DNA of 64,000 nucleotides from Liolophura sinensis (lineage: Eukaryota; Mollusca; Polyplacophora; Chitonida; Chitonidae), in assembly GCF_032854445.1 (NCBI RefSeq), contig NC_088305.1, positions 6,515,606 through 6,579,605 on the forward strand, read 5' to 3'. Made by a program: the position numbers and the translations under genes. Shown here in pieces: positions 13,024 to 24,408 of this stretch (position 1 is the stretch's first letter; each line of letters starts with the position of its first letter). The notes under the pieces are model-generated. The model was not told the DNA's origin. It saw only the letters and a list, made by a program, of their open reading frames with translations, and did no database searches.

Positions 13024-13177
13024 CATTTATTTATTTATTTGACTGGTGTTTTACGCCGTACTCAAGAATACTTCTTTTCTATAACGGTGGCCAGTATTAT
13101 GGTGGAAAGAACCCAATACAGCCTGGGGGAAACCCACGACCATCCGCACATTATGGCAGACATTCCCACGTACGGTA
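13024..13177 (-). mobile_element. SINE A, truncated
   Basis: Starts with a TTTA tail, then the 'gactggtgttttacgccgt' body. It ends at 'cccacgtacgg' and lacks the tRNA head. Confidence 0.85.
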
Positions 13178-14169
13178 ATCGATACTAACGCAAGATTAGA
13201 TCTTAAATGTAGTTTCAGAATGTAACTCTGAAATCGACCAACACGAAGTGTTCCGAGAGCTACGGGGAATAACTGCTTCTAATCTGTCGGATTGAAGTTA
13301 AACAATATTTACCGCATCTTCACATGGGCATTAAATATTGCCTAGCGGAAGTCGATGTGAACCGAGTGGTCTGCCATAATCAACTAACCTGTTCTGTGTC
13401 TCGCCGAATCGAAAACAATCCATGACAACCGCCCAAATTAAATACAAAAATACAAAATAAATTTTCATTTTCAGACACTACACCCACTGTGGCCTCTATC
13501 TCGTTCTGCTTGTCGTATATACAAGTCACGTGATCGGTGTGAGCCCACCAAAATGACGTCGTTCAATGGAGATAATAACCTAGGACAATCATTACAGTAA
13601 CACCAGGCAAGTCTAAGTCTAGTCGTCCATTTGGCTGGTTCACTCCCCCTGTCTTGAGATGGCGCTTCAGTCTCATTATTTTGTTCTCGCAAGTGATCAA
13701 AATGGATAAACGCAGCTTTCGGTCACAGTGCGGTTATTGTCTGAAAATGTATTTATTTTGTGAACGGTTCCATTATGCCTGGAAATAGCAGCCAACCGTC
13801 TTCCGAGATAAAACCCATCTTAGAATTCAAATATTCGACTATATTTAAGACTATATAAAAAACCCCATAAGTACAGGAAAGTTTGGGGATAGTTCTCACG
13901 CGCAAATCTGTCCACTGTCGAATGTTTTATTTTTGGTCAATTACATTTGTATTGTATACGAGGAACATAATGCTATTTTATTTTATATAATAACAATCAT
14001 AAAATCAGACTTCTCTGTACGAAAATTTCACAGCCATTTTAATAAGTACTTATAAGTATATATTCTTACGGACATTTTCCCCACAAATGTTTACCATAGC
14101 CGAAAACACTATTTTATTCACCCCGCTGTTACTCGCGGGCCGTGTGCAAATATACATATTAAGTAGAGC

Positions 14170-14512
14170 GAGCGAGTGAGTGCTTGGGTTTTAACCTCGC
14201 ACTTAACAATTTTTCAGTCATATGACGACGAAGGAATCCTTAGATTGCATGTAATGCGTCTCCTTGTTACAGGACGGATTTCCACAGCTCTTTTATCTAA
14301 TGCTGCTTCACTACGACGACTTACCGAAGGCAAGTAAGGCACCCCGTCCGAGCCATTACTGTCATACCGATCAGCCAGTCGTTGAACTATCCCCTTCATG
14401 CTGAACGCCGAGCAAGGAAGTTACAACTTTCTCTTTGAAGAGTGTAACTCGACCCAGGACTGGCCCTGGATCCACTGCCCCCGAAAGCGGACGCTCTTGG
14501 CCGGTCATATTA
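14170..14512 (-). mobile_element. SINE B, near full length
   Basis: A different tRNA-derived family, marked by 'cacttaacaatttttcagtc', 'atatgacgacgaaggaatcc' and, near the right end, a decayed B-box-like 'cgacccaggactggccctgg'. The 34897 and 24690 copies share the same layout. Confidence 0.75.
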
Positions 14513-15046
14513 AATAGAGATTACCTTTCAACAACACTGAGTGTGTCACGCAACACACCGGCCAGTACGTTGACCTCCCCGAACAACATCAGTTTATGAT
14601 ATTCATTTCTACAAATAAAAGAATTTGAGTTTGTTTACTTGTTAGATTTGCTTTTATGATTTATACACATACGAACTGATAAAACTGTTAATTTGAACAG
14701 TTCATAGACATCGCGCATTCCTTTTTAGTTTTTTTTAAATATATATTTTACCCCCATACGCCATGACGTGGGAAAAGAATCGCGTGTTTCAAGACGTTCC
14801 AATCTGAGCTGAGCGGTATAAGTTATCCTCGTGTAGGCAAGGGTACATGGGAATTTATACCTTGGCTGTGAAATTTGCTAAAGTCTCACACCCAGGGATT
14901 AAATCCCCATATACCCTTCTCCACACGCGGATAACGATTTTCTCCTTACCATACGTATCAAATAGAAAACCAGTCTCGCATATATATCTCGGACAGTTTA
15001 CAGTGTTCACTCAGTTTACACATGAAGCGTGATATGGTGTCCTTCC

Positions 15047-15180
15047 CTAGCCATACGCCATACTCAGAAATATTTCACTTAGGCCTGCACGACCCCAGCC
15101 AGCATTATCGTGAGAGGAAACCAGGCAGGGCCCAGGGAAATCCCCGACCATCCTCAGGTTGCATACAGACATTCTCACAA
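15047..15180 (-). mobile_element. SINE A, diverged and truncated
   Basis: 'atacgccatactcagaaata' and 'ccagccagcattatcgtgag' identify the body. Both ends are decayed. Confidence 0.7.
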
Positions 15181-15346
15181 TCGAGACCGTTTAAAAGTAC
15201 TAAAAAGTCCTGATATATGACTTAATTATGAATTACCAGGTCATGCTGAAAAGTTTTCATAAAAAATATGAAAAAGAATAAAACAAAAAACGGAATACAA
15301 AAACACCGCTGTATAACATGCAAAATGAATATTCATACTGAGTGTA

Positions 15347-15352
15347 TTTATT
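15347..15352 (-). terminator. Poly(A) signal of the CARD-NB-ARC gene
   Basis: AATAAA on the minus strand lies 22 bases past the TGA stop, implying a very short 3' UTR. Confidence 0.55.
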
Positions 15353-15374
15353 CAATCCCATCACTATCACTATA

Positions 15375-17576
15375 TCAGTCCTCTGGCATTTCACTTGTCA
15401 AGGCTGCTATTTTATTTTCGTACCAATCAGCTTTGTCCGATTTATCAAGTTTACGTAAAACCTGGATAAGCCTTCGGCCACACTTCATCGTTTGTGGCGA
15501 TGCTCCAAATACCTTAGAGCTGAGATCAAATGCGGTTGTTAAGGATTGGGCAGCTCCAGTATAGTCGTCCATTTTCTCTTTAATCTCAGCAATAAGAAAA
15601 TGGACAGTGGCCTGATCACCGCAACCTCCCATCACAATGTTCTGCACTTCAAGAGCTTTCTGCAGAGAGTGAAGAGCCCCGTCCAGATCGCCCACCTCAC
15701 TGCGCAGTTGACCGTGGCTCATGTGGATATAGCGCTGGAATATGTGATTGCCCATAAACTTTTCTAGATATTTCAGCACGGTGTTGTACTCGTTGTTCGA
15801 GTCTACAGCTTTTTGTGGGTCTCGAGTTTGTAAGAACTGATTCCGGTGAATTCCAGCGAGGGCTTCCACCGAGAAACCCTTCAGAAACCAGCGGACATTC
15901 TCATCAGGGTGACTGTTACCGAGCTTTAAGCTTTCCTTGGCTATCTCCTCGGCTTCTTCAAAGCGACCATTGTGCGCGTAACATTTTGCTTTGGTATGCA
16001 TATAGAACGTTCGCTGCTCCACGTCTGAGACGGCCATGTTGTCTTGAATGCTGCTGGCCTCTTCGATGTAGCGAAGAGATGAAACGGCATCGTGTTCTGC
16101 AACTCGTGCGTAGAAACTTAGCGCTGTCAATACCATGCTTCGTTCTCCTGCTTCCTCAGGAGCTAAGGCCTCTAGCAAAGAATCGTAGATTTGGCGAATT
16201 TTCTTGTCTGGAATCGTTATTCGGAGAAACTCTATACCCTTGCGGGAAGCGAAACCAAGGAGTAGATGTGTGAGATGGGGATTCGCTAGACAAATCTGAA
16301 ACGCGAGTTCAATATTCTGTCTCTCCGACCAGAACTTATGCACAGCCATCGAACAGGAGTCTTTCACAAAGAACATCTCGCTTGCATTTAATGCAAACCT
16401 GACGAAGTACTCGCAGTAGCGACGCTGGACGTCTTGTGTGCTCCAGCCCTGACTTTGCATCTGCCGCATTTGTTCACAGAATGTCCTCAGCAACGGATGG
16501 ATGCTGTATCGCCGAGAATGTTTGTCAAACATAAGCAATGATCTGTCTTCTAGACTGCGCAGGATTCTCTGAGTATGTACGAGATCCGTGCAAGCCATCT
16601 TCCGTTCCGAATCCACTGAGGGCTGAAACATGACCTGAGCGGCGTTTCTGTCAAAGCTTGTGGGGAATATTGAACAAGCAATGAGACAATTCTGCAGAGT
16701 GTCGTCTAAATGGTTGAAACATGATTTGAAGCAGGAGACAATTTGTGACGAACTGGGAATACCTTCGATATTCTGCATCGCGATCAACGTGGAACCAGGT
16801 GTCCCCTCCAACGCTGTCACGATCTCCTCCGGACTGCTTTCTCTTTGCAAAAGTATAGCCAACAGACGAAGGCCGAGAGGGAGATATCCGGTCAACTCGC
16901 AGAGCCTTTTGAGGAGGTTTGGGTCGAGATTTGGCACCAGACGCGAAGCGAGGGACACACCATCAGATTCGTCAAGGGGATTCAGCCTTGCTTCACACGT
17001 GCCAACAGCTAATATCTTAACAGAAACACGGCTTGTTATAATGACTCGTGTTTTTGAATTCGCCTGGAGAATTTTGTTCAGAAAACTCAGAAACTCGTCC
17101 TTCAATTGCTCCACCATGGCGTCCTCGGCATTGTCCAGAACTAGAACTAAGTAACTGCTCAAGTTGCGGATCAAGTTGCAAACCATGTTTAAAGGGTGCC
17201 TTCCAAGAGACTGTCGCATGGCTAGCAGTATGTCAAAGGCCAAATCTTCGATTTTCTTTATGCTGCGAAGGTCAAAAAAGAGAATGTGGGGATTTGAATG
17301 CGTGTGAAGCTGCCTGACATATTCATGACAACAGTGGATGACTAGAGCGGTTTTGCCTACACCGGGAGGACCAGTTATAGTGTAAATTCGTTCGCAGCTG
17401 TTGAAGGTTTGAAGCCATCTTAAACACGCACCTCTATCGGCATCTCTACCCACAAAAACTGTTGAGACAGCCGGTAAAATAATCGTTTTGGAACTGTTGC
17501 AGACATTGTCGATACCTTGTCTTCTGTCTTGAACAGCGTCTGGAACATACACAACATTTGTCTTGTAGGCTGACAT
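15375..17576 (-). CDS. NB-ARC and TPR exon, 733-codon open frame
   Basis: Seen, with residues counted from the ATG at 17576: FVGRD 41-45, P-loop GPPGVGKT 69-76, Walker B LVLVLDN 143-149, sensor TRVIITSR 176-183, GxPLG-type GYLPLGLRLLA 230-240 and an MHD-like IHPLL near 359-363, where Asp of MHD is replaced by Pro. From about 470 to the end the sequence is helical, with TPR-like pairs such as 'AKCYAHNGRFEEAEEIAKES' and 'DLDGALHSLQKALEVQ'. The frame is one uninterrupted exon ending in TGA at 15375. The ATG may be internal: if the phase-matched acceptor is used, coding begins at 17569. Confidence 0.85.
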   Translation of the reverse strand: MSAYKTNVVYVPDAVQDRRQGIDNVCNSSKTIILPAVSTVFVGRDADRGACLRWLQTFNSCERIYTITGPPGVGKTALVIHCCHEYVRQLHTHSNPHILFFDLRSIKKIEDLAFDILLAMRQSLGRHPLNMVCNLIRNLSSYLVLVLDNAEDAMVEQLKDEFLSFLNKILQANSKTRVIITSRVSVKILAVGTCEARLNPLDESDGVSLASRLVPNLDPNLLKRLCELTGYLPLGLRLLAILLQRESSPEEIVTALEGTPGSTLIAMQNIEGIPSSSQIVSCFKSCFNHLDDTLQNCLIACSIFPTSFDRNAAQVMFQPSVDSERKMACTDLVHTQRILRSLEDRSLLMFDKHSRRYSIHPLLRTFCEQMRQMQSQGWSTQDVQRRYCEYFVRFALNASEMFFVKDSCSMAVHKFWSERQNIELAFQICLANPHLTHLLLGFASRKGIEFLRITIPDKKIRQIYDSLLEALAPEEAGERSMVLTALSFYARVAEHDAVSSLRYIEEASSIQDNMAVSDVEQRTFYMHTKAKCYAHNGRFEEAEEIAKESLKLGNSHPDENVRWFLKGFSVEALAGIHRNQFLQTRDPQKAVDSNNEYNTVLKYLEKFMGNHIFQRYIHMSHGQLRSEVGDLDGALHSLQKALEVQNIVMGGCGDQATVHFLIAEIKEKMDDYTGAAQSLTTAFDLSSKVFGASPQTMKCGRRLIQVLRKLDKSDKADWYENKIAALTSEMPED

Positions 17577-19505
17577 TCTACTGATTATAAATCATGCAAA
17601 GAAAAACTAAGAGAACCAATAAATACAAAATAATAACTATTACAATTCACCCAACGAGTAGCTGGCTGTTTTATCATAAATTCTCAATATCTGCCCATGG
17701 TCGTGATGGGTTTCCTTCAGCCTCTGCCTAGTTTCGTCCCGGTTTCCTCCTACCATAATGCTGTCCGTCATCGTATAAGATAAATATTCTTCAGTACGGC
17801 TTAAAAAAACCATCATATAATTAAATGAAATAAATAAAATCCTAATCAGTCCGCCAGTCTGAATCCACATTAGGAAATCGTCGTTATATGTCAGAATGGG
17901 GTGCTTGACAGCTAACCGTTGATTGGCTGCCACCTCATTGGCTGCCACTCGAGACATTGCGGTGGGTACGCTTCGAAGGATGCATATCCATACAGAACTC
18001 ACTCATCACGCTGACATAAAACTCGTTAAGCACATGCGCTGTAAAGATTTATCCTCCCATCACAATGTTTGCAAGTTGGCGCACTTTGAGTCTGAAAATC
18101 TCTCTGAAAGTAAATGTTGTAATCCTACAGTAACCAGGATTCTAATAGTGGGCTAAGCATACTCTAAGGCTTGGTCTTGTTGCATTGTTTTAATATGTTT
18201 GTGTACTAAATGTGATGACAACGCAGCATTTTTGAGCAATTTTAGGCCAATGACGTCTAATATATTGCAATGAACATGACTGCATTTCGTTTCACCTATT
18301 TCTGCTTAAGCCATGGTGCTTTACGTGAACATTTAGAATAAAATCCGATTTTCACCGGTTACGTGAGACAATTTTAGTCACGTGATACACATAATCCATT
18401 ATCTCACAAACTATAGTTCCAGACTAATCTCGACATAAAAAAGTCCGTATATCACACCTTTCAGATCTGGATGGCCTCTATTAGTTACGTGATACACACA
18501 ATCTATACTTTTTCCAGATTCGAACTGATTTAAGATCAGAAAATCTGTATTTTAGCGCGACATGTGGGTATTTAGTGTGATGTGTGGTGTATTTTAGCAT
18601 GACATGTGGGTATTTTAGCGTGATGTGTGGGGCATTTCGGCGTGATATGTGGGTATTTTGGCGTGACTTGGGAGTATTTTAGCGTGATCCGTTGTGTATT
18701 TTAGCGTGACATGTGGGGTACATGTGTGAATTCGCCTCCTAACAAGCGTGGTACCCATGACATCCCACAAGGTATAATCCACCCGCTTTCCTTATCGAGT
18801 GTGTGTAGACGCCAGCGACGACATGGTCATACCAAACGCCGTCTTAACACCTGAATTTCGTGACCATATTTATGACTTTAATTTTGTCAGACATAAATGT
18901 CATAAGATATTAGTTCTGGTGCTCAAACTTACATCCAGTAGGGTATCAGCTTATAACTTTCAAATACATATCAAAACACCTTTCAAAATCAACAGAACTC
19001 TCAGGATCAGGCAAAAGGGGCAATTTAGACCTTAGTTTATACGAAAGTCATTACTGTATTTTAACAGCCACCTTTTCTTCATCGTCAGAGCTAGAATAAG
19101 CACCAGGACACGTATTTATCAAGCAAATTAACACTTAAAACAAAAACTGCACGTGTTTAAAAAGCTCAAACTCGGAACATGAAAGATGTCGGAATGCTTA
19201 CGTAAACTGGTGTTGTCGCTTTGATCTACCGACGTCTCGTCGAGTAACTGTGCGAAATGGGGATAGTTTGCCCGCAAAGCTTCAAGGAAGAACTCATAGG
19301 CCCTTTCATCCTTCTGCAAGAGAACTTCTATCAGACGTTCGGCCCTCACCCTGCAGTTACTTCCGGCGTGTATCTCCTCATATTCTTCAGCGCAAACTGC
19401 ATTGTCCCTTCGCAAATAGTCCGTGACGTGATTCACGTCTATTCCCGTCTCTGCGTCCGTTAGGACGTCGTAGTTAAGCCGAAGTTTGGCCTGGAAAACC
19501 TCCAT
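15375..19505 (-). CDS. CARD - NB-ARC - TPR protein (Apaf-1/NLR-like STAND ATPase)
   Basis: A two-exon coding model of about 830 residues: an N-terminal CARD (19202-19505), an NB-ARC nucleotide switch and a helical TPR-like C-terminus (15375-17569). The family senses a signal through the C-terminus, exchanges nucleotide and oligomerises so that CARDs recruit caspases or adaptors; a role in apoptosis or innate immunity is inferred from this. The phase-matching join is the donor TTAC|GTAAGC at 19201 to an AG at 17571-17570, giving NTSL-P-YKTN. A stronger-looking AG at 17582-17581 is out of phase, so an extra small exon or another acceptor is possible. If the join fails, the 733-residue NB-ARC-TPR frame could also be its own gene starting at 17576. 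There are no LRR or WD40 repeats. Confidence 0.7.
17690..17815 (+). mobile_element. SINE A, truncated
   Basis: Sense on +: 'ggtttcctcctaccataatg' then 'aaatattcttcagtacggct'. The head is missing. Confidence 0.8.
18551..18722. repeat. Minisatellite, about 20-bp unit
   Basis: Roughly nine imperfect copies of 'tattttagcgtgacatgtgg' with length variation, inside the CARD/NB-ARC intron. Confidence 0.75.
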
Positions 19506-19535
19506 TCCCCAGCCTCATTTCCAAATCAGTCACAC
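19202..19535 (-). CDS. CARD exon with short 5' UTR
   Basis: The acceptor TTTTGCAG precedes 19535. The first 30 bases are UTR and the ATG is at 19505 (G at -3, G at +4). The product shows the CARD pattern: an N-terminal helix, DVNHVTDYLRR, a CAEEYEEIHAG turn, RVRAERLIEVLLQKDERA, then FFLEALRANYPHFAQLL. It ends one base into a codon at the donor GTAAGC. A 14-codon upstream ORF starts at 19518 in another frame and overlaps the start. Confidence 0.8.
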
Positions 19536-21092
19536 CTGCAAAATATCAATAATCACTTAAAACGCTAATACTAGACAAAAATACAACAAATATCTTAACC
19601 GTAGTTATTTCGGAAGTGGGTTGGAAACTGGCCTATAAAAAAGTTTAATATGGAATCCGTGTGAAGAAATGGGATGCTCCAGTTAAAAAAAAAAAAACAC
19701 AAAAAACACCAAAGCAAGATGTCGCGCCCACACTCATATGACTAAGATGTAAAACAGGGTATTACAAACATAAAAGGCATACTTTCTAAATGTTATATGG
19801 GGAACATTGTCGATGCATAACGGTCCAGTTTTCACCGCGGCTGTAGCGACCCCGTGGGGTCGCGGAAGACGCAGACAGCGCGGTTCCGAATTCTCGTTTT
19901 TCACGAGTTTTAGTTTGGTTTGGACACGACGGTCGCCGGGAGCGTGGTTTTAATCTGGCATTACCTTAGACGCAGGGATATAAAGCTCTGCTGTTCTCGC
20001 TCAGCCAGGCTTGACAATCGTGTACTCGTTTCACTTCATCACGCGGCATTCCGAGACTTCACGAGATTAACCCCCTAGCCACAGAACAGATGCAGACGAC
20101 AACGCTTAACCTTTCCCGTAGAAGGGTCAAAATACGCTTGAAGTTAACAGCCAAATTAGGCGAAAGGTTAGTGAGGTCAGTATAGTATGTCTACCTAATT
20201 CTTCATTTAACTATAGCGGTGTCAGAAATATGGCGTCTGCTTAAATGTCCGCTAGCTCGGGTTGAAGGTCATTTTTCCGTTTTGTTCAAGGAAACATCAA
20301 TCCATCCAAGGTCCGGGCATCGCTCAATTTTAGACTACATGATTTCAGAAGATGTACCTATAGGAAATATAGGTTGGTATAACGCCATTTGCTGCATTTT
20401 TTCTGTTGTTGAAAATGGCAAAGAAGCAGGACTTCATATTTTTCTATGTGTGTTTAGCTTTTCTATGCGCGATAAAGTTTCAAAGAAACTCAGATTTTGT
20501 TTTCTTTTGGAACTCAAATTTTGTCATTCTTTCACTACGTCATTGTGCATGTACCATTAAAGTTTGGTAGCGCTACGTGCAAACACAAAACAAAAACGCC
20601 ATGGAAATCAGACTTAAAAACTGCAAAGCTAATTGGTCAATTCCTCCAATAACAAGTCCGTAAAAGACGACTCTAGTAGTATGTATGGTATTTATTTACA
20701 ACAGTAATGCATATAGAAGGAAAACAGAGCGGAAAAGGTACCTAAAACAAATTGTTTAATATTACAGAGTGTACAGAGCACGCGAATAATTCACAGTAAG
20801 TAGGTGTACATTCATTTGATAGAACACGTGGATTTGGCAGGCTATTTCCGTACACGTGTATATTTAAAGGAAAACCATGAAAAAGATCTTTGAAAAGTGT
20901 TCCTGACTGATTGAAATATTGTTGATTTTCATATGAGTGGTAAAGCAAAATTTTTACACATTATATCGGAGCTTAAAAGCTGATTTAACATTTTAACCCT
21001 CTTTCTTTTTGTAAACTTTCTTTACATAACACTTTCTTTTGTAGGGTTGATTATTCATGCTTCGAAAATCTCAGATTTCATCCTTTGCTCAG
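19536..21092. other. 5' flank of the CARD gene; no supported gene
   Basis: Contains a GC-rich 8-bp-stem hairpin at 19847-19864 (GCGACCCC-gt-GGGGTCGC) and a plus-strand TATA-like box at 19979. Further 5' UTR exons of the minus gene may lie here. Confidence 0.35.
19979..19985 (+). promoter_or_regulatory. Possible plus-strand TATA box
   Basis: TATAAAG, with a CTCAGCC initiator-like site about 20 bases downstream. The first ATG is at 20090, opening a 31-codon frame with a donor-like AAG|GTTAGT inside. No downstream exon was found. Confidence 0.2.
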
Positions 21093-21105
21093 CGGGTACA
21101 TAAGA

Positions 21106-21362
21106 TTTATTTATTTATTTGATTGGTGTTTTACGCCAATATAAAAATATTTCACTTATATGACGGCGGCCAGCATTATGATGGGAGGAAACCGGGCAGA
21201 TCCCGGGGGAAACCCACGACCATCTGCCGGTTGCTGGCAGTTTTTCCCACGTACGGCCAGAGAGAAGGCCAGCATCACTTGGACTTGAACTCACAGCGAC
21301 CGCATTGATGAAAGCCTCCCGGGTAATTACGCTGCGCTAGCACGCTAACCAACTGAGCCCCA
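21106..21362 (-). mobile_element. SINE A, full length with target-site duplication
   Basis: TTTA tail, body and tRNA-like head (A box in 'gctaaccaactgagcc', B box in 'ggacttgaactcac', both read on -). Flanked by 'cgggtacataaga' (21093-21105) and 'cgggtgcataaga' (21363-21375), 12 of 13 bases matching. Confidence 0.92.
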
Positions 21363-22043
21363 CGGGTGCATAAGAGAGTGGTTTATTATTGAAATGTCGA
21401 AGACATTCTCTGATTGACTGAAACGACCATAACTCTTCAGACATTTCAATGGAGTGAGGAACCCATTCTGACATGGACTTTTTATGTGGTATCGTCTTTC
21501 CATATGATCAGAACGGGTTCATCTGTCATTCATTTTTAAAAACTGCGAAAAGAATCTTGGTGAAAAAAATCTTAGTAAGTGAAAAAAAAAATCTTCGTAA
21601 GTACAATATTCTTCCGCCCAACAAAACATATCGGTAAAAGAACATGCACATGTCTGCAGCAAGGTTTTTAGTATTATGAACACTAGGAGTTATTTGAAAC
21701 ACGGATCAAGACAGAAAAAAAAAACAATTAATGATAGCAAATAAGTAATGCATGGAGCAAAGGCCTTCGACGAGTACAAAACATGCAAACAATTTCTCAG
21801 GGTTTAAAATTTGCTTTATATGATATAGTCTTTGGCCCGCATGAAGTCCGTGAGATATAAAATTGAAAATTAACGTGGCATGCATCCAATAAATAACGTG
21901 TTCGACCACAATCCATCTTTTCTGAGAAATTTATGCATAGAATTATTATGACAATGATGTTAAAAATGATGTGTTTGTATCATTAAAGATGAAAGCTTTG
22001 GTAAACCGCGTAAATTATTTCTCTACATTTCTCACAGACAAAA

Positions 22044-22205
22044 CCAGTATTATCGTAATTAGGGATTACACTTTCTGAATATAGCACAGATTCCAGTGCT
22101 GAAAATTGGCTGAGACCAATACGAATTTCGAACCAGTGACCTCAGAGTCTGGGACCAAATGGCCAGCAATACATGCCAACTGTTTAGACTACTCGAACCC
22201 ACTGG
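22044..22205 (-). mobile_element. SINE C copy (minus)
   Basis: The first 60 bases match the reverse complement of 32880-32942. A tRNA B-box-like 'cgaatttcgaaccagtgacc' follows. It forms an inverted pair with the plus-strand head at 22285. Confidence 0.65.
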
Positions 22206-22284
22206 CGTTCCACAAAAATAGAAGCCAGGTGACCGACAGATCACATGTTCGCCGTAAAGTCTAGCGGTTAACTACCTTCTATTT

Positions 22285-22395
22285 CTGTGAAGGCCTGTTG
22301 GGCGAGTGGTCTAGACGGTTAGCAAGTATTGCTGGCTATTTGGCACCTGACTCTGAGGCACTCTCTCAAAATACTGTATTGATCGCAGTGCTGGT
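22285..22395 (+). mobile_element. SINE C tRNA-like head (plus)
   Basis: 'gcgagtggtctagacggtta' is a leucine/serine-tRNA-like A box, followed by 'gcacctgactctgaggc', also found in the 32781 copy. The B box is lost. Confidence 0.6.
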
Positions 22396-22411
22396 TGAAC
22401 AGATTGAAGAA

Positions 22412-22670
22412 TTTTTATTTATTTATTTATTTATTTATATGATTGGTGTTTTACGCCGTACTCAAGAATATTTCACTTATACGACGGCGGCCAGCATTAT
22501 GGTGGGTGGAAACCGGGCACAGCCCGGGGGAAACCCACGACCATCCGCAGGTTGCTGTCAGACCTTCCCACTTACGGCCGGAGAGGAAGCCAGCATGAGC
22601 TGGACTTGAACTCACAGCGACCGCATTGGTGAGAGGCTCCTGGGTCATTACGCTGCGCTAGCCAACTGAA
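22412..22670 (-). mobile_element. SINE A, full length with target-site duplication
   Basis: Tail of TTTA repeats, complete body and tRNA head with a small deletion. Flanks 'aacagattgaagaatt' and 'aacagatcgaagaatt' form the duplication. It inserted at the 3' edge of the SINE C head. Confidence 0.92.
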
Positions 22671-22788
22671 CAGATCGAAGAATTAGGATATCTCTTTCGT
22701 ATATATCAGTTGTAAAATAAATTATGTATACACAATTTCTGAGGTTAAACGAAATACTGTTTCATTTAAGACGGTAAAGCATCTACTA

Positions 22789-22874
22789 TGGTAAGCCTGT
22801 AAATGTGTTTACTGTGGTAAGCCTGTAACAGTGTTTACTGTGGTAAGCCGGTAACAGTGTTTACTTTGGTAAAC
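22789..22874. repeat. 26-bp tandem repeat, about 3 copies
   Basis: Unit 'tggtaagcctgtaacagtgt' plus 'ttactg', repeated head to tail. Confidence 0.75.
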
Positions 22875-24324
22875 ATATTGTTTATGGAAAATATTCACCA
22901 CACTGCTTAGTCAACTTTTCACTTTTTTACTGTAATCATCTTCCTGTCAACAAGATAGGGGTTTCGTAATCCCCTTTGCAGTGTAAGTGTTCAGAAACCT
23001 ACACTCTATCGACAGCCAATGGCATCGCAGCCCGTGTACATCTGCCAGGGCATTTTCAGCCGATCATTGTTCGTAATTGATCGACCCTCATAAGTGTACC
23101 GGAGTGTATTTCCTTGTTTCGGAGCGAATGCATGAATCTTCGGATCCGATTTATTCCTTGACACAACATTGTACAACAGCTATAAGTAGTTCAATGAACG
23201 GCGATCGATGTGCTTTTACCGAAACACCCAGCGGAAAGTCACAGGGCTATCAGGAAATACTGGGTGTAGAGAAAGAGGCCAAACAGCCAATCCAGGTAGC
23301 CTTTGTTGTTGTTGTTTCGCCACTAATTTCTATCGAGCCTATTTTGCCTCACAAAGACCGTCACCCCAATAACCCTTAAACCGTCAGTGTGCAGGGATTT
23401 TTTTTCTCTTTGACCTAGCACTTCTGCGTGATATAAATGTATTCATCGCATGCTTCTTATTACAGCCACACCCCGTGTTGTTTTTAACTCCTGACAATGT
23501 CAATAACTGAGGTAGAATCTGATTGGACCATGATTCATGCATATTAATGAAGGGGAATTCAGCAGGGCTATGAACAGTTAACATGGCTCGGTAAATCAAG
23601 GTAGATGATGTCGGACATCGCTAGATTGCCTACATGAATACGACCATAATAAACATATGAATTTAATTGCTGAACAGAGTCTGCACGAATAAACACCTGA
23701 CCACGATCATAACCGGAATGTGTTTTTCATCAGCACTGCACAAATGAATCTTGAATGTAAAACCCTCAAGCTGTCTCTGGTGCCATTTGTTTGTGCCAGT
23801 TGCATCATGTTATAAATTTGTACAACAGAATATCTGTTTAAAGCTAAAACCAAATTAGGTCACGGTTGACAGGAAAACCCTGGGGATTCCCCAATGAAGA
23901 CGCGGAGGTCGCGCTTTGATTGCTTCAGTGAGGCTGAAATTTGAACAGTAAATATGTGCATTATGCAACTATGGCCTCTGCCACTGGTTTTATTCATGTC
24001 ATACGATCCATTCACGGTTGACTGGCCATTCATTTGAAATACTGAGACGTTGAAATACGAGGCTAGTTGGTGTAAAGAGTTATCCAGCAGTTTTTGTGAT
24101 TAATTTGAATCTCAGACGAAGATTTCTCTGGCTCATCCCTGTTTCCACTCAATAATCGAAAGTCCCTATGCACATCGGTTTGCTTAGGCACGAAAATTTC
24201 TGGCTTGCTTCTCACAATCTCTTTCAGTTACAGGATTTTCCTCATACTCTTTTAAGCTTCCCTAAGATATCATCTGCTGTATGTTTATCTGCTTTATTTG
24301 CATGATATTATATCCTTGCTTTAT
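22875..24324. other. Intergenic, nothing recognised
   Basis: No SINE and no exon that I can support. The open frame at 23077-23379 has no family resemblance and looks accidental. Confidence 0.4.
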
Positions 24325-24408
24325 ATTTATTTAATTATCAATTTATTAATTTGATTCATGTTTTACGCCGTACTCAAGAATATTTCACGTATACAACGGC
24401 CGTGATTC
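24325..24408 (-). mobile_element. SINE A fragment
   Basis: Tail and first 50 bases of the body ('ttacgccgtactcaagaata'), then unrelated sequence. Confidence 0.75.

Larger units (their letters stand above)
11306..15374. other. Intergenic, no gene seen apart from SINEs
   Basis: Holds SINE A copies at 12370, 13024 and 15047 and a SINE B at 14170. The short ORFs overlapping them are repeat translations. The right end includes the 3' flank of the CARD-NB-ARC gene. Confidence 0.45.
17577..19201 (-). other. Intron between the CARD and NB-ARC exons
   Basis: About 1.6 kb holding an opposite-strand SINE A (17690-17815), the 'tattttagcgtgacatgtgg' array (18551-18722) and no recognised exon. Confidence 0.55.

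Noticed and set aside
22298-22609. 103-codon ORF
   Set aside because: Translation of SINE A sequence. Similar 'YFTYTTAASIMVGGNRA' frames recur at other SINE copies.
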